DNA of 64,000 nucleotides from Halomonas campaniensis (GTDB taxonomy: Bacteria > Pseudomonadota > Gammaproteobacteria > Pseudomonadales > Halomonadaceae), in the NCBI RefSeq assembly GCF_014193375.1, contig NZ_JACHZF010000018.1:32484-96483 (forward strand), read 5' to 3'. The stretch's first letter is position 1. Each line of letters opens with the position of its first letter. This document shows positions 15,699-24,269 of the stretch, piece after piece. A program made the position numbers and the translations under genes. Under the pieces are notes generated by a model. That model searched no databases. It was not told the DNA's origin and worked only from the letters and a program-made list of their open reading frames with translations.

Positions 15699-16691
15699 AT
15701 GAACAAGCTGGAACTTTCGGTTGCCGTCGGCAATTACGACCGCGTGAGACCATTGATCGATGGAGAGGTGCAGATCGATGGTGTGGATCCTGTATTCATG
15801 CTGCATGATCCGGAGGAGATTTTCTTTCGCGCCTTCCGTCATGCCGATTTCGATATCACGGAGCTCTCGCTGAGCAGCTACACCGTGAAAACAGCGGCGG
15901 GTGATTGTCCCTATATTGGGGTGCCCGTCTTCCCCTCTCGCGCCTTTCGGCATACCTCCATCTACATTCGGACCGATCGCGGCATCGAATCGCCGGCCGA
16001 CCTGCGGGGCAAGCGCATTGGAGTCCCCGAATATCAGTTGACCGCCAATGTCTGGGCCCGTTTGTTCCTCGAGGAGGATCATGGCCTCCAGCCCCGTGAT
16101 GTGACCTGGATGCGTGGCGGTTACGAGGAGCCAGGCCGGGTCGAGAAAATCAACCTCGATCTCCCCGAAGGAGTTAGAGTGGAGAATATTCCCGAAGGGG
16201 AAACGCTCTCCGGTATGCTGGCCTCCGGCGAGTTGGATGCGGTAATGGGGCCTCGAGCGCCGTCCTGTTTCATGCAGGGGCATCCTCATGTGGGGTACCT
16301 CTACCGTGATCCTCAACAGGCAGCCTCGGACTGGTATCGGCGAACCGGCATCTTCCCCATCATGCATCTGCTGGGTATTCGCAAGACGCTTGTAGAGCGC
16401 CATCCCTGGCTACCGTTCTCCGTCTACAAAGCATTCGAGCAATCCAAGGCTAGCGCACTGGCGAAGCTCAGTGATACCTCAGCAACCAAGGTGACACTTC
16501 CGTTCGTCGAGGACCAGCTCCAAGCCGCTCGGAGCCTGATGGGTGAGGATTTCTGGTCCTATGGATTTTCTCCCAATCGACAAACGCTGGAGAGGTTTCT
16601 TGAGCAACACCATGCGGAGGGACTTTCCCGGCGGCTCCTGAAGCCGGAGGAACTGTTCCATCCCGCCACGCTGGAAAGCTTCAAGATCTAA
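15699..16691 (+). CDS. ophC: 4,5-Dihydroxyphthalate decarboxylase
   Basis: Protein of 330 aa with the periplasmic-binding-protein-like fold of the Pht5/OphC decarboxylases but no signal peptide, so cytoplasmic. Typical blocks are LSVAVGNYDRVRPLIDGEVQ at the N-terminus, DFDITELSLSSY near 50-61, and LRGKRIGVPEYQLTANVWAR near 103-122. It removes one carboxyl group from 4,5-dihydroxyphthalate to give protocatechuate. It follows ophA2 by 82 bp in the same operon. Equivalent to pht5. Confidence 0.9.
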   Translation: MNKLELSVAVGNYDRVRPLIDGEVQIDGVDPVFMLHDPEEIFFRAFRHADFDITELSLSSYTVKTAAGDCPYIGVPVFPSRAFRHTSIYIRTDRGIESPADLRGKRIGVPEYQLTANVWARLFLEEDHGLQPRDVTWMRGGYEEPGRVEKINLDLPEGVRVENIPEGETLSGMLASGELDAVMGPRAPSCFMQGHPHVGYLYRDPQQAASDWYRRTGIFPIMHLLGIRKTLVERHPWLPFSVYKAFEQSKASALAKLSDTSATKVTLPFVEDQLQAARSLMGEDFWSYGFSPNRQTLERFLEQHHAEGLSRRLLKPEELFHPATLESFKI

Positions 16692-16794
16692 AATGCGTTT
16701 ATACGAAGATTGTTTTCGTTGCACAGCGACATATTTACAAAAACAAGCAATTCCCTGTAGAACCAATGACGACGCCAGTACAAAAGGTAAACAA

Positions 16795-17793
16795 ATGAAA
16801 AAATCAATCAAGAAGTCTTTGATGGCCATGGCCCTTGTTGCTCCTGGGCTGATGATGAATGTCGCTTCAGCTCAAAGCTATAACATGACTGTCTCTGGCG
16901 CATCCCCAGGTGGTCTGTGGTCGTTACTCGGTGCGGGTCTAGACAGTGCCCTGAAAGAAGACTTTCCGGGCTCGACTGTTACTTACCAAACGTCAGGAGG
17001 AGGTATTGCCAACGTTGCTATCCTGCAGCGCGATGATGCAAACCTTGCCATTATTGAGGATTCTGTATTGCAACTGGCTCGTGATGGTGAAGCACCGTTT
17101 CGTGAGCCAGTAAATGACGACATCAGAGTGCTTGCTTATCTCTATACTTGGTCTCCTATGCAAGCTGTCATAAGGGAGTCTGTCGCTGAGAGGTATGGGA
17201 TTAAAAACTTTGAGGATATTTCTGAAGTCGAGGAGCCACTTACCATAGCCATAAATAGACGAGGAAATATCGCATCTAATGTTGCCGAAGTCATGTTGGA
17301 AACCATTGGGGCTGGGCCGGATGAACTCAAGAGCTGGGGAGGTGATATCATCTATGCAGCATCAGGTGAGCAGACTAGCCTGATCCAGGATCGCCGGATT
17401 GATATGTTCTTGAACAGCCTTTTCGTCGGGCAGGCTTCCATCATGCAGGCTGCGTCAAGCGTTGATTTGAAACTGTTGTCACTGGCTGATGAAACTATCA
17501 ATACAGTAGCGGAGAGGACCGGCACTAACCCATTCGTTATCCCTGGCGGCGCTTATGAATGGGCGCCAGGCGACACCCCGACTGTAACGGTTAGTGCTGC
17601 CTTGGCTGTGCGAAGCGACATGGATGAGGATATGGCATATGATTTAACAAAAGCATTTTATGAAAACTATGAAAAAATTGCTGGTGTTCACTCTGCAATG
17701 AGAGCTTTGACACCGGAAATCATGGCTTCTGTTGAAGTTGTGCCGTATCATGATGGCGCCGCACGTTATCTAAGCGAAGTAGGCCTCCGATAA
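16795..17793 (+). CDS. TAXI-family TRAP solute-binding protein
   Basis: Periplasmic substrate-binding protein of 332 aa. A signal peptide covers about residues 1-26 (MKKSIKKSLMAMALVAPGLM... ASA). The TAXI-family pattern follows: SGASPGGLWSLLGAGL, then TSGGGIANVAIL and a late GTNPFVIPGGAY. It pairs with the fused TRAP permease 37 bp downstream. Its place inside the phthalate operon makes phthalate the inferred ligand. Codon use is clearly more AT-rich than that of ophA2 and ophC. ATG 16795 is chosen because the longer frame lacks the signal peptide at its start. Confidence 0.88.
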   Translation: MKKSIKKSLMAMALVAPGLMMNVASAQSYNMTVSGASPGGLWSLLGAGLDSALKEDFPGSTVTYQTSGGGIANVAILQRDDANLAIIEDSVLQLARDGEAPFREPVNDDIRVLAYLYTWSPMQAVIRESVAERYGIKNFEDISEVEEPLTIAINRRGNIASNVAEVMLETIGAGPDELKSWGGDIIYAASGEQTSLIQDRRIDMFLNSLFVGQASIMQAASSVDLKLLSLADETINTVAERTGTNPFVIPGGAYEWAPGDTPTVTVSAALAVRSDMDEDMAYDLTKAFYENYEKIAGVHSAMRALTPEIMASVEVVPYHDGAARYLSEVGLR

Positions 17794-17829
17794 GTTATTA
17801 AAATAATGATTCAGCCAAGAGGCTTAATT

Positions 17830-19746
17830 ATGAGTCATATCTTATTTCTGCTAGCGGGGACCGGCTCCAAGAGGAACCTGACAGGGATGTTGGGTATGGC
17901 AGTGCATGGATGCGCTGCCCTTGTAGCGCTGGCGGTCATTTATACGACGACAATCATATACATTGATCTTTATGTCATGATGGTCGTCTTTCTATCCGCT
18001 ATGTTGGCTCTTTTGTTTATCAATATTAGTGCTGGGCCCAAGGGGCGGCAGGATCGCCCCAGCCTGATCGACTGGTGCTTTGTCGTAGCCAGCATCATCG
18101 TCGGTGCTTATTTCTTTATGGAAAGCCAGAGGATAGCCGAGCGGATCACCCTATTCGATCCACTGGAGACGCCGGACTTGCTAGCGGCTAGCGTGCTTTT
18201 GGCGCTGACAATTGAAGCGACTCGTCGCACCGTGGGTTTTGGTCTTACCAGTGTAGTGTTGGTCTTTGTCGCCTACAATCTTTGGGGTCACTCCCTCCCG
18301 GGTGCATTTGGCTTCAGGGAGGTCAGCTACAATCACTTCCTTGATATTATGATGTTTACCTCGGATGGATTGTTCGGGGTACCGCTCAGGGTGGCGGCGA
18401 CTTATGCCTTCCTGTTCGTGATGTTCGGAACCTTTCTGTCTAAAGCGGGTGGGGCCGAGTTTTTCTATAATTTGTCGTCGGCTATTGCTGGAAGAAAGCC
18501 TGGAGGCCCGGCTAAGATCGCCGTCATTTCATCTGGCCTTTATGGTACCATGTCAGGTAGTCCTACCTCCGATGTGGTCACAACGGGCTCCGTTACCATC
18601 CCTATTATGCAGCGTCTTGGATACAGCAAACCGCTATCGGGCAGTGTTGAAGTAGCTGCATCAACGGGGGGAAGCCTTTTGCCTCCAGTGATGGGGTCAG
18701 CAGCATTTATCATGGCGGAATATACTGGAATCGAATACCGCGATATCGTAATTGCCGGCATTGTTCCGGCGCTACTTTATTTCCTTTGCGTTTATGTTCA
18801 GGTGCATTTGCGCTCACAGAAACTCGGCCTGAAGGGGCTCTCGGAGGATGAAACGCCGCGCCTCCAACAAACGCTTAAGAACGGCGGCTTGTTTATTCTT
18901 CCATTGGTAGCCTTGTCAGTGGCTCTAGTGATGGGTTACTCTCCGACTTATGTGGCGGTGATTGCTACTGTCTCGGTTCTACTTGTATCTGCAATTCGAT
19001 CTTCGACTCGGATGAGTCTTAAGGCGATCTGGGACGCCTTGGCTGTTACCACGCTGCGTATGGTGTCCGTCGTGGCAGCCTGCGCGGCGGCTGGACTGGT
19101 GATAGGCGGAATTTCCATGACAGGGCTGGGAGGAAAGTTTGCCGAACTCGTCTTTATGCTCGCTGGTGATAGCACGTTTATTGCGCTGATCATTTCTGCC
19201 ATGCTAGCTATCATCCTGGGAATGGGAATGCCGACACCCTCAGCCTTCATCTTGGCAGCTGTACTGGTCGGGCCCACTCTGCTGAGCATGGATTTAAGTG
19301 TCCTCCAGGCGAACATGTTCATCCTGTATTTTGCCGTGCTCTCAGCCATGACGCCACCAGTTGCCGTAGCGGCATTCGCTGCCGCGGCGATCGCCGATGC
19401 CAAGCCTCTGGAAATTGCTACTGGGGCAGTGAGACTGGCCATTACGGCCTTCATCGTGCCGTTTGCATTCGTGCATGGCGAGGGCTTGCTGCTGGTAGGT
19501 AGCTGGATAGAGATCGCCATTTCTTGCATTTCTGCAGTGGTGGGAGTGCTATTGCTCAGTGTCGCGGTAGAAGGCTTCTGGCGCCAGAAGCTGACTAAGG
19601 CTCTCCCGAGAGTTGGCTTTGGCCTGGCCGGTCTACTCTTTATCATGCCAAGTTGGTGGGCTATAGTGATCGCGACCATTTGTGTTGCCCTAGCCATAAT
19701 GGCAACACCGCATCTACGATTATATGCAAATAAAGTGGTAGTGTAA
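17830..19746 (+). CDS. Fused TRAP transporter permease (DctQM type)
   Basis: Inner-membrane protein of 638 aa with many hydrophobic segments along its length. It corresponds to the 4TM (DctQ) and 12TM (DctM) parts joined in one chain, as usual for TAXI-type TRAP systems. Conserved permease blocks are GLYGTMSGSPTSDVVTTGS and GMGMPTPSAFILAAVL. AAGAGG at 17815-17820 supports ATG 17830 rather than the in-frame ATG at 17806. It imports the TAXI protein's ligand using an ion gradient; phthalate is inferred. Confidence 0.88.
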   Translation: MSHILFLLAGTGSKRNLTGMLGMAVHGCAALVALAVIYTTTIIYIDLYVMMVVFLSAMLALLFINISAGPKGRQDRPSLIDWCFVVASIIVGAYFFMESQRIAERITLFDPLETPDLLAASVLLALTIEATRRTVGFGLTSVVLVFVAYNLWGHSLPGAFGFREVSYNHFLDIMMFTSDGLFGVPLRVAATYAFLFVMFGTFLSKAGGAEFFYNLSSAIAGRKPGGPAKIAVISSGLYGTMSGSPTSDVVTTGSVTIPIMQRLGYSKPLSGSVEVAASTGGSLLPPVMGSAAFIMAEYTGIEYRDIVIAGIVPALLYFLCVYVQVHLRSQKLGLKGLSEDETPRLQQTLKNGGLFILPLVALSVALVMGYSPTYVAVIATVSVLLVSAIRSSTRMSLKAIWDALAVTTLRMVSVVAACAAAGLVIGGISMTGLGGKFAELVFMLAGDSTFIALIISAMLAIILGMGMPTPSAFILAAVLVGPTLLSMDLSVLQANMFILYFAVLSAMTPPVAVAAFAAAAIADAKPLEIATGAVRLAITAFIVPFAFVHGEGLLLVGSWIEIAISCISAVVGVLLLSVAVEGFWRQKLTKALPRVGFGLAGLLFIMPSWWAIVIATICVALAIMATPHLRLYANKVVV

Positions 19747-19784
19747 TTATTTAAAGATATTTTTTGGGTTTGTTGGCTCATCAA

Positions 19785-19816
19785 GGCAGGGTTCTAATAT
19801 GTTCCCTGTCTTTTTT
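19785..19816 (+). terminator. Terminator inside the phthalate plus-strand cluster
   Basis: GGCAGGG (19785-19791) pairs with CCCTGTC (19804-19810) and is followed directly by TTTTTT. It would reduce or end transcription between the TRAP permease and the DMT transporter. Confidence 0.6.
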
Positions 19817-19836
19817 AATTTTTATGTGAGGGCGAT

Positions 19837-20733
19837 GTGACGAGTTCGGAAGCCATCCCTATCTTACTTTCTTTAGCCTCGTCACTGATGTTTGCTGTCA
19901 CATTTATTTTCGTCAAGATGGCCGGTAAAAGTGCTTCATCCCTTGCTGCCCTATGGGTAACCCTCACCACAAATGTGGTGTTTCTCTGGGCATGGAGCTT
20001 GATGAGGGATAAAGGTAGTATCTCTCCTTCTGTGGAGTGGCAGTATTTCGCACTCGCTGGTATTTTTGCACCATTACTTGGCCGGCTATTTCAGTTTCAA
20101 GGCATGGCTAGGTTGGGTGCTAACATCACCACCCCTATCACATTGACACATCCGGTGTTTACTGTATTTCTGGCAGCCATTTTCCTAGGTGAGATTCTTG
20201 ATTCCGAAATATTTTTCGGTATTATGCTTGTGCTCGCTGGAAGCATGCTTCTTGGCTTGCAGAGCGGTAAGGACTCCATGAGCTGTACTATAGCACCGAA
20301 ACCGTATCTTTTATTTCCACTCGCTGCATCACTTGCTTACGGTGTATCAGTCTTATTCAGAAAGATCGGTATTGATATTGGTACGGACGCAGTCACTGCA
20401 GCAGCGGTAACAACATCCACTTCTTGGCTGTTGTTCGCTCTATACCTGGTGGCTTTCAGGCCTTCAGGAGTATTGAGGTGTGAGCTTCCAGAACTTGTTG
20501 GATTTGTAGCCGCAGGTGTTTTTTCGAGCCTTGGTCCTGTGCTTCTTTATATGGCGTTGCAAGTGGGGAGGGTTTCCGTTGTTGCCCCCTTGGCTTCGAC
20601 AACCCCTTTCTTTGTGTTGCTTGTTACAGGGCTGTTCATGCGAGATGAAGAGGTCTTCAACAAATGGGTTGTGCTCGGCACCATTTTTACCGTTTTAGGT
20701 GTTGGCTTGATACTGTATTTTGGGGTATCTTAA
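19837..20733 (+). CDS. EamA/DMT-family membrane transporter
   Basis: Integral membrane protein of 298 aa with about ten hydrophobic helices arranged as two EamA repeats. Each repeat ends in a typical block: TPITLTHPVFTVFLAAIFLG in the first half, SVVAPLASTTPFFVLLVTGL in the second. It starts at GTG 19837 after a GAGGG ribosome-binding site. Drug/metabolite transporters of this family usually move small metabolites, often outward. In this cluster it could export a phthalate-pathway intermediate or move a pyridine compound tied to the adjacent nadC paralogue; no substrate can be read from sequence. Confidence 0.8.
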   Translation: MTSSEAIPILLSLASSLMFAVTFIFVKMAGKSASSLAALWVTLTTNVVFLWAWSLMRDKGSISPSVEWQYFALAGIFAPLLGRLFQFQGMARLGANITTPITLTHPVFTVFLAAIFLGEILDSEIFFGIMLVLAGSMLLGLQSGKDSMSCTIAPKPYLLFPLAASLAYGVSVLFRKIGIDIGTDAVTAAAVTTSTSWLLFALYLVAFRPSGVLRCELPELVGFVAAGVFSSLGPVLLYMALQVGRVSVVAPLASTTPFFVLLVTGLFMRDEEVFNKWVVLGTIFTVLGVGLILYFGVS

Positions 20734-20763
20734 AGCCTTATACTTCATAGGCGAGCGTGAAAT

Positions 20764-21612
20764 ATGTATCAACTGGATAGAAATAACCTTTGTGCTGACA
20801 TGCGGCGGAATGTTGCTGCTGCACTGATGGAGGATGTTGGAGACGGAGATGTTACTGCTAAATTAGTGCCATTTGATTGCATTGGTGAGGCTGTTATTAC
20901 AGCAAAGGAAACAGCTATAGTATGTGGTGCTGGCTGGGTTGATGAGGTTTTTTATCAAATTGATCCGGAGGTAAGAGTCTTCTGGAGCGTCAAGGATGGT
21001 GACGAGGTAGAGGTCGGTCAAGGTATCTGTCAGATTACCGGGCGTGCGAGATCACTTCTGGCAGGTGAAAGAACGGCACTCAACTATCTGCAGACTCTCT
21101 CGGGAACAGCAACTCGTAGCTGGTCTTATTGTAAATTAATTGAAGGGACATCGGTTAAGCTTCTGGATACCAGGAAGACGCTGCCAGGAATGCGCTTGGC
21201 TCAGAAATATGCGGTGCGTTGCGGAGGCTGCCATAGTCACCGAATGGGATTGTACGATGCTTACCTTATCAAAGAGAATCATATAGCAGCTTGTGGGGGT
21301 ATAGCATTGGCAATAAACGAAGCGAGACGCTTGGCGCCCGAGAAGTCGATTGAAGTAGAAGTCGAAGACATTGAGGAATTCCATCAAGCACTTGAGGCGA
21401 GTCCCGATATTATCATGTTGGATAACTTCGGGGTCGAGGACATGTGTACGGCAGTCCGTTTAGCAGCAGGGCGCGTGGTGCTTGAGGCCTCTGGAGGCAT
21501 CACGGAGGCCACCTTGATCGATATCGCAAGGACAGGAGTGGACTACATCTCCCTTGGCACCCTGACCAAGGACCTCGAGGCGATTGATCTGTCGATGCGT
21601 CTATCGATATAA
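20764..21612 (+). CDS. ophE: Quinolinate phosphoribosyltransferase paralogue (OphE type)
   Basis: NadC-family enzyme of 282 aa, full length. It carries [19 protein letters not shown] (about 99-117), [19 protein letters not shown] (about 136-154), [20 protein letters not shown], and the C-terminal barrel blocks [18 protein letters not shown] and LEASGGI. It converts quinolinate and PRPP to nicotinate mononucleotide. In Burkholderia phthalate degraders a second QPRT gene, ophE, is phthalate-induced and relieves inhibition of NAD synthesis, because phthalate mimics quinolinate. Location at the end of this phthalate cluster supports the same role. It starts 30 bp after the DMT gene. Confidence 0.88.
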   Translation: MYQLDRNNLCADMRRNVAAALMEDVGDGDVTAKLVPFDCIGEAVITAKETAIVCGAGWVDEVFYQIDPEVRVFWSVKDGDEVEVGQGICQITGRARSLLAGERTALNYLQTLSGTATRSWSYCKLIEGTSVKLLDTRKTLPGMRLAQKYAVRCGGCHSHRMGLYDAYLIKENHIAACGGIALAINEARRLAPEKSIEVEVEDIEEFHQALEASPDIIMLDNFGVEDMCTAVRLAAGRVVLEASGGITEATLIDIARTGVDYISLGTLTKDLEAIDLSMRLSI

Positions 21613-21632
21613 AAAGGCGAGAGGACAATGGA

Positions 21633-21670
21633 CTGCCGACGTCAATCGAATAATACCGTGGTGTCGGCAG
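21633..21670. repeat. Inverted repeat between convergent phthalate operons
   Basis: CTGCCGAC (21633-21640) and GTCGGCAG (21663-21670) are perfectly complementary, 22 nt apart, between the stop codons of ophE (21612) and the aldolase-fold gene (21698). It may work as a weak bidirectional terminator; there is no T run. Confidence 0.4.
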
Positions 21671-21697
21671 TTAGATGTATCTCCGATGTACAAGGGT

Positions 21698-22462
21698 TCA
21701 AAATCTGCCAAGGTGAGTTTGTGCTTGGCGTGCTCGCATTTTCCAAAGTTGCCAGGGCCTTTCCACCTGCCCCTCGGTCGTCTCCCTGGCTGAGCGTGCC
21801 TCGTCGAGGGTAAGGTACTCGATGGGGCCAAGTCGCAGTGCATCAGCTTGAAGCCGTGCATTTACTTCGACATAGATGGCTCGATAGACTGCTTGCTTCA
21901 AGGTAGGTCCGGCGACCGTCGCGCCATGCCCACGCATCAGTACGACATTGTCGTTTCCCAGGGAATCGGCAAGTGAAGCCCCCAGCGAACGATCCCGGAT
22001 CAGCAGGTCAGTCGCCGTGCCTGCCGTGTCCCGGATCTCGAAGATCGGCGCACCAGCACCCAAGAAGCCGCTCATATGGCACATCGGCCGCAAAGGAGTC
22101 GACTTGACGGCACTGAAGGGGACGACGGAAGGAGAGTGGCTATGTACAACCGCCATGACATCCGGTCGTGCCCGGTAGATCTCTCCATGAATGAAGCGCT
22201 CAAGATAGACGGGCCGGTCATCTGCATCGATGGGGTTGCCATCGAGATCGAATGTCAGGATATCGTCCAACGTGACGAGCCCGGGTGCCATGTTCCGCGC
22301 CAGCAGAAACCGTTCGGTATTTTCCGGGTGCCGGATGCTGACATGTCCGAAGGCATCGAGTACGCCTTCATTGAAAAGGATATGGTTAGCATCTACGAGG
22401 TCCCTCAATAGATCTTCTGTGCTTTGGGTGGCCGTAACTGAGGTCGAATTATCGGTATTCAT
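21698..22462 (-). CDS. Class II aldolase/adducin-family protein, possible decarboxylase
   Basis: Zinc-dependent aldolase-fold protein of 254 aa. Metal-binding residues are visible in VVHSHSPSVV (about 104-113) and LMRGHGATVAGPT (about 174-186). Family members are aldolases, epimerases or decarboxylases. In Gram-positive phthalate degraders the 3,4-dihydroxyphthalate decarboxylase PhtC belongs here, so a decarboxylase acting on a phthalate-derived diol is a reasonable inference. The cluster already has an unrelated 4,5-dihydroxyphthalate decarboxylase. It is the last gene of the minus-strand phthalate operon, 46 bp after the MarR gene. Confidence 0.75.
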   Translation of the reverse strand: MNTDNSTSVTATQSTEDLLRDLVDANHILFNEGVLDAFGHVSIRHPENTERFLLARNMAPGLVTLDDILTFDLDGNPIDADDRPVYLERFIHGEIYRARPDVMAVVHSHSPSVVPFSAVKSTPLRPMCHMSGFLGAGAPIFEIRDTAGTATDLLIRDRSLGASLADSLGNDNVVLMRGHGATVAGPTLKQAVYRAIYVEVNARLQADALRLGPIEYLTLDEARSARETTEGQVERPWQLWKMRARQAQTHLGRF

Positions 22463-22508
22463 CGCTATTCCATAGGGTGGTGAGTGTATAAGTGGTCGGG
22501 GTCAGAAA

Positions 22509-22994
22509 TTATTCGTTAGCCTCGGCCAAGTTGCTGATGATCTTGAGCAAGGTGCGCCGTGTCACTCGAAGATCTTCACATTCGACACCTTGCACGGCAA
22601 TATCATTGACTTCCTCAGCCAGTGGGATCAGGGTTTTCTTGAGATTACGCCCTTTTTCCGTAAGGTAGATATGTATGTTCTTGCGGTTACCATTGAGTTG
22701 TCGGCGCTCGATCAGGCCTTTGGCCTCCATTGCTTTCAGGGCGGTAAAGGTCGTGGGCTCCATCAGTCCAGCCTGTTCACTGAGCTCGCGTTGCGTCAAT
22801 CCTTCCGTTACCCAGAGGATGCGCAGAAACGACCAGTGGCCGAAGCTTACTGAGTGCTCTGCCAAGCGTGTCTGTAGGCTCTTTGTCAGAACTCGGCCTG
22901 CATCGCGTATCAAGTGGGCCAGGCGATCGTCCGGAACATCCTCTTGCCAATGACGAAGAACCGTTTGCGTTTCCCTATTGTTGGTACGGGGCAT
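22509..22994 (-). CDS. MarR-family regulator of the phthalate genes
   Basis: MarR-type winged-helix regulator of 161 aa. The recognition region reads LTQRELSEQAGLMEPTTFTA (about 69-88), followed by the wing ERRQLNGNRKNIHIYLTEKG. The true start is ATG 22994, with GGAGG 8 nt upstream; the longer frame begins inside that ribosome-binding site. It lies between the phthalate dehydrogenase and the aldolase-fold gene in one minus-strand operon whose promoter carries the palindrome at 25281-25300. It is inferred to bind that palindrome and its copies, with phthalate or a metabolite as inducer. Other phthalate clusters often use LysR or IclR regulators. Confidence 0.8.
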   Translation of the reverse strand: MPRTNNRETQTVLRHWQEDVPDDRLAHLIRDAGRVLTKSLQTRLAEHSVSFGHWSFLRILWVTEGLTQRELSEQAGLMEPTTFTALKAMEAKGLIERRQLNGNRKNIHIYLTEKGRNLKKTLIPLAEEVNDIAVQGVECEDLRVTRRTLLKIISNLAEANE

Positions 22995-23059
22995 CGTGAC
23001 GTCCTCCAAGAAAGCAATATTGCCCTACTCCAACGTTTCATTATAACACACCAGTTCCG

Positions 23060-24241
23060 TCATGCGTGCTGGTGAGATAGCGTGACTTCATGTCCATGTC
23101 GTGCGGATTCAAGCAGTGCAAAACAGACTTCCATCGTGGCCATGCCCCATTCGCCGGTGTGAATGGGGGGACGGTCATGGCGTATGGCACCTATCAGTTC
23201 ATCCAGGACTTCACGCCTCGGGATCTCCGGTGACGGCAATGTTTCTAGATAGCGGCGAGTATGGGCATAGACCTGTACCCCGTGCGGTAGGGGACGAAGG
23301 TCGGCACCATCACAGGAAACAAGGATGAAGCCAAAATGATTGTGTGCCGAGTCTGGTAGTTGACTATTGGCTAGGGACAGGCCGGCGCCATAGGTGCGGG
23401 TATTCTTGAGAGCGGTCTCCTCTTCGGGTCCTTGAATCTTCGCCAGCTTCGCCCTGGCAGTGCCGTACTGGTTGGGATCTCGAGGCTGGCCTAGTTCGCC
23501 AGACCATCCGCAGAGTTCGTCGCTATCAAAATGCGCGAATCCGCTGTAGGTCATGTTGGCAAAGACACCGTTATTGAAGGTGAGTAGCGCACTATAGGCG
23601 CCTTCCGTGGGGCGTGCAGGATCCCAGCTTCCAGTGGCGGCCCGTACGCTTTTGACGTGCCCGCCGCCGAGTAGACGCACGATATCGACCTGATGAGCAG
23701 CCTGGCTGAACACCACACCGCCGCCCTGCGAGGTATCCAGCTCTTCCGGACGGCGGGGGCGGTAGAGAAAGTCGGTGTAATTGAGGGCGCTGATCATGCG
23801 CACCGCCCCGAACCCTTGGCTGTCGATCATCTCGCGAGTGCGCAGATAAGGCGCATCGAAGCTATGACTGTGTCCGACGACTAGCCAGCGTCTGGCGCGG
23901 CGCATGGCATCGATCATGGCCTGGCAATCCTCAAGGGAGAGTGCCATCGGCTTCTCGACTAGGGCATGCTTGCCATGTGCCGCCGCCAGTTCGACATGCT
24001 CGCGATGCAGCTGGTGGGGAGTGGCGACATATATCGCTTCCACGTCAGGATCGGCGCACAGGTCGGCGACCTGGGCATAGGTTCTCGCGCCGAAGTCGGC
24101 TCTAAACTGCCGGCGAGCCTCCTCTCGCGGATCGGCTGCTCCCACTAAGCGAATACCTGGATGGGCCGCGAGGGTGGGCAACAGCAGCATGAAGCCACGC
24201 CCTAGGCCGGCAACGCCGAGTTTCAAGCGGGGTACTGGCAT
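23060..24241 (-). CDS. cis-Phthalate dihydrodiol dehydrogenase (Gfo/Idh/MocA family)
   Basis: NAD(P)-dependent oxidoreductase of 393 aa. An N-terminal Rossmann fold (LKLGVAGLGRGF at about 6-17) and the EKPMALSLEDC block near 96-106 are diagnostic of the Gfo/Idh/MocA family. Pht4 of Pseudomonas, which oxidises cis-4,5-dihydro-4,5-dihydroxyphthalate to 4,5-dihydroxyphthalate, belongs to this family. The cluster position between reductase and regulator fits. ATG 24241 (MPVPRLKL) is preferred to the in-frame 24265 because a GGAG lies upstream of it and the Rossmann fold follows at once. Confidence 0.87.
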   Translation of the reverse strand: MPVPRLKLGVAGLGRGFMLLLPTLAAHPGIRLVGAADPREEARRQFRADFGARTYAQVADLCADPDVEAIYVATPHQLHREHVELAAAHGKHALVEKPMALSLEDCQAMIDAMRRARRWLVVGHSHSFDAPYLRTREMIDSQGFGAVRMISALNYTDFLYRPRRPEELDTSQGGGVVFSQAAHQVDIVRLLGGGHVKSVRAATGSWDPARPTEGAYSALLTFNNGVFANMTYSGFAHFDSDELCGWSGELGQPRDPNQYGTARAKLAKIQGPEEETALKNTRTYGAGLSLANSQLPDSAHNHFGFILVSCDGADLRPLPHGVQVYAHTRRYLETLPSPEIPRREVLDELIGAIRHDRPPIHTGEWGMATMEVCFALLESARHGHEVTLSHQHA

Positions 24242-24269
24242 CGTGAGCACTCCGTGGTGATGCAATGGA

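Noticed and set aside
15699..16691. Calling the 330-aa protein a periplasmic ABC binding protein because of its fold
   Set aside because: It has no signal peptide, and its blocks match the 4,5-dihydroxyphthalate decarboxylase family directly after the phthalate oxygenase gene.
20764..21612. Reading the nadC-like gene as ordinary NAD biosynthesis
   Set aside because: No nadA or nadB is adjacent, and the gene is embedded in a phthalate operon where a second QPRT has a known purpose. The enzymatic activity itself is not in doubt.
21669..21682. AGTTAGATGTATCT, a possible fourth copy of the phthalate palindrome
   Set aside because: It matches only one half-site, the second half is shifted by one base, and it lies between two convergent stop codons where an operator would have no promoter to act on.
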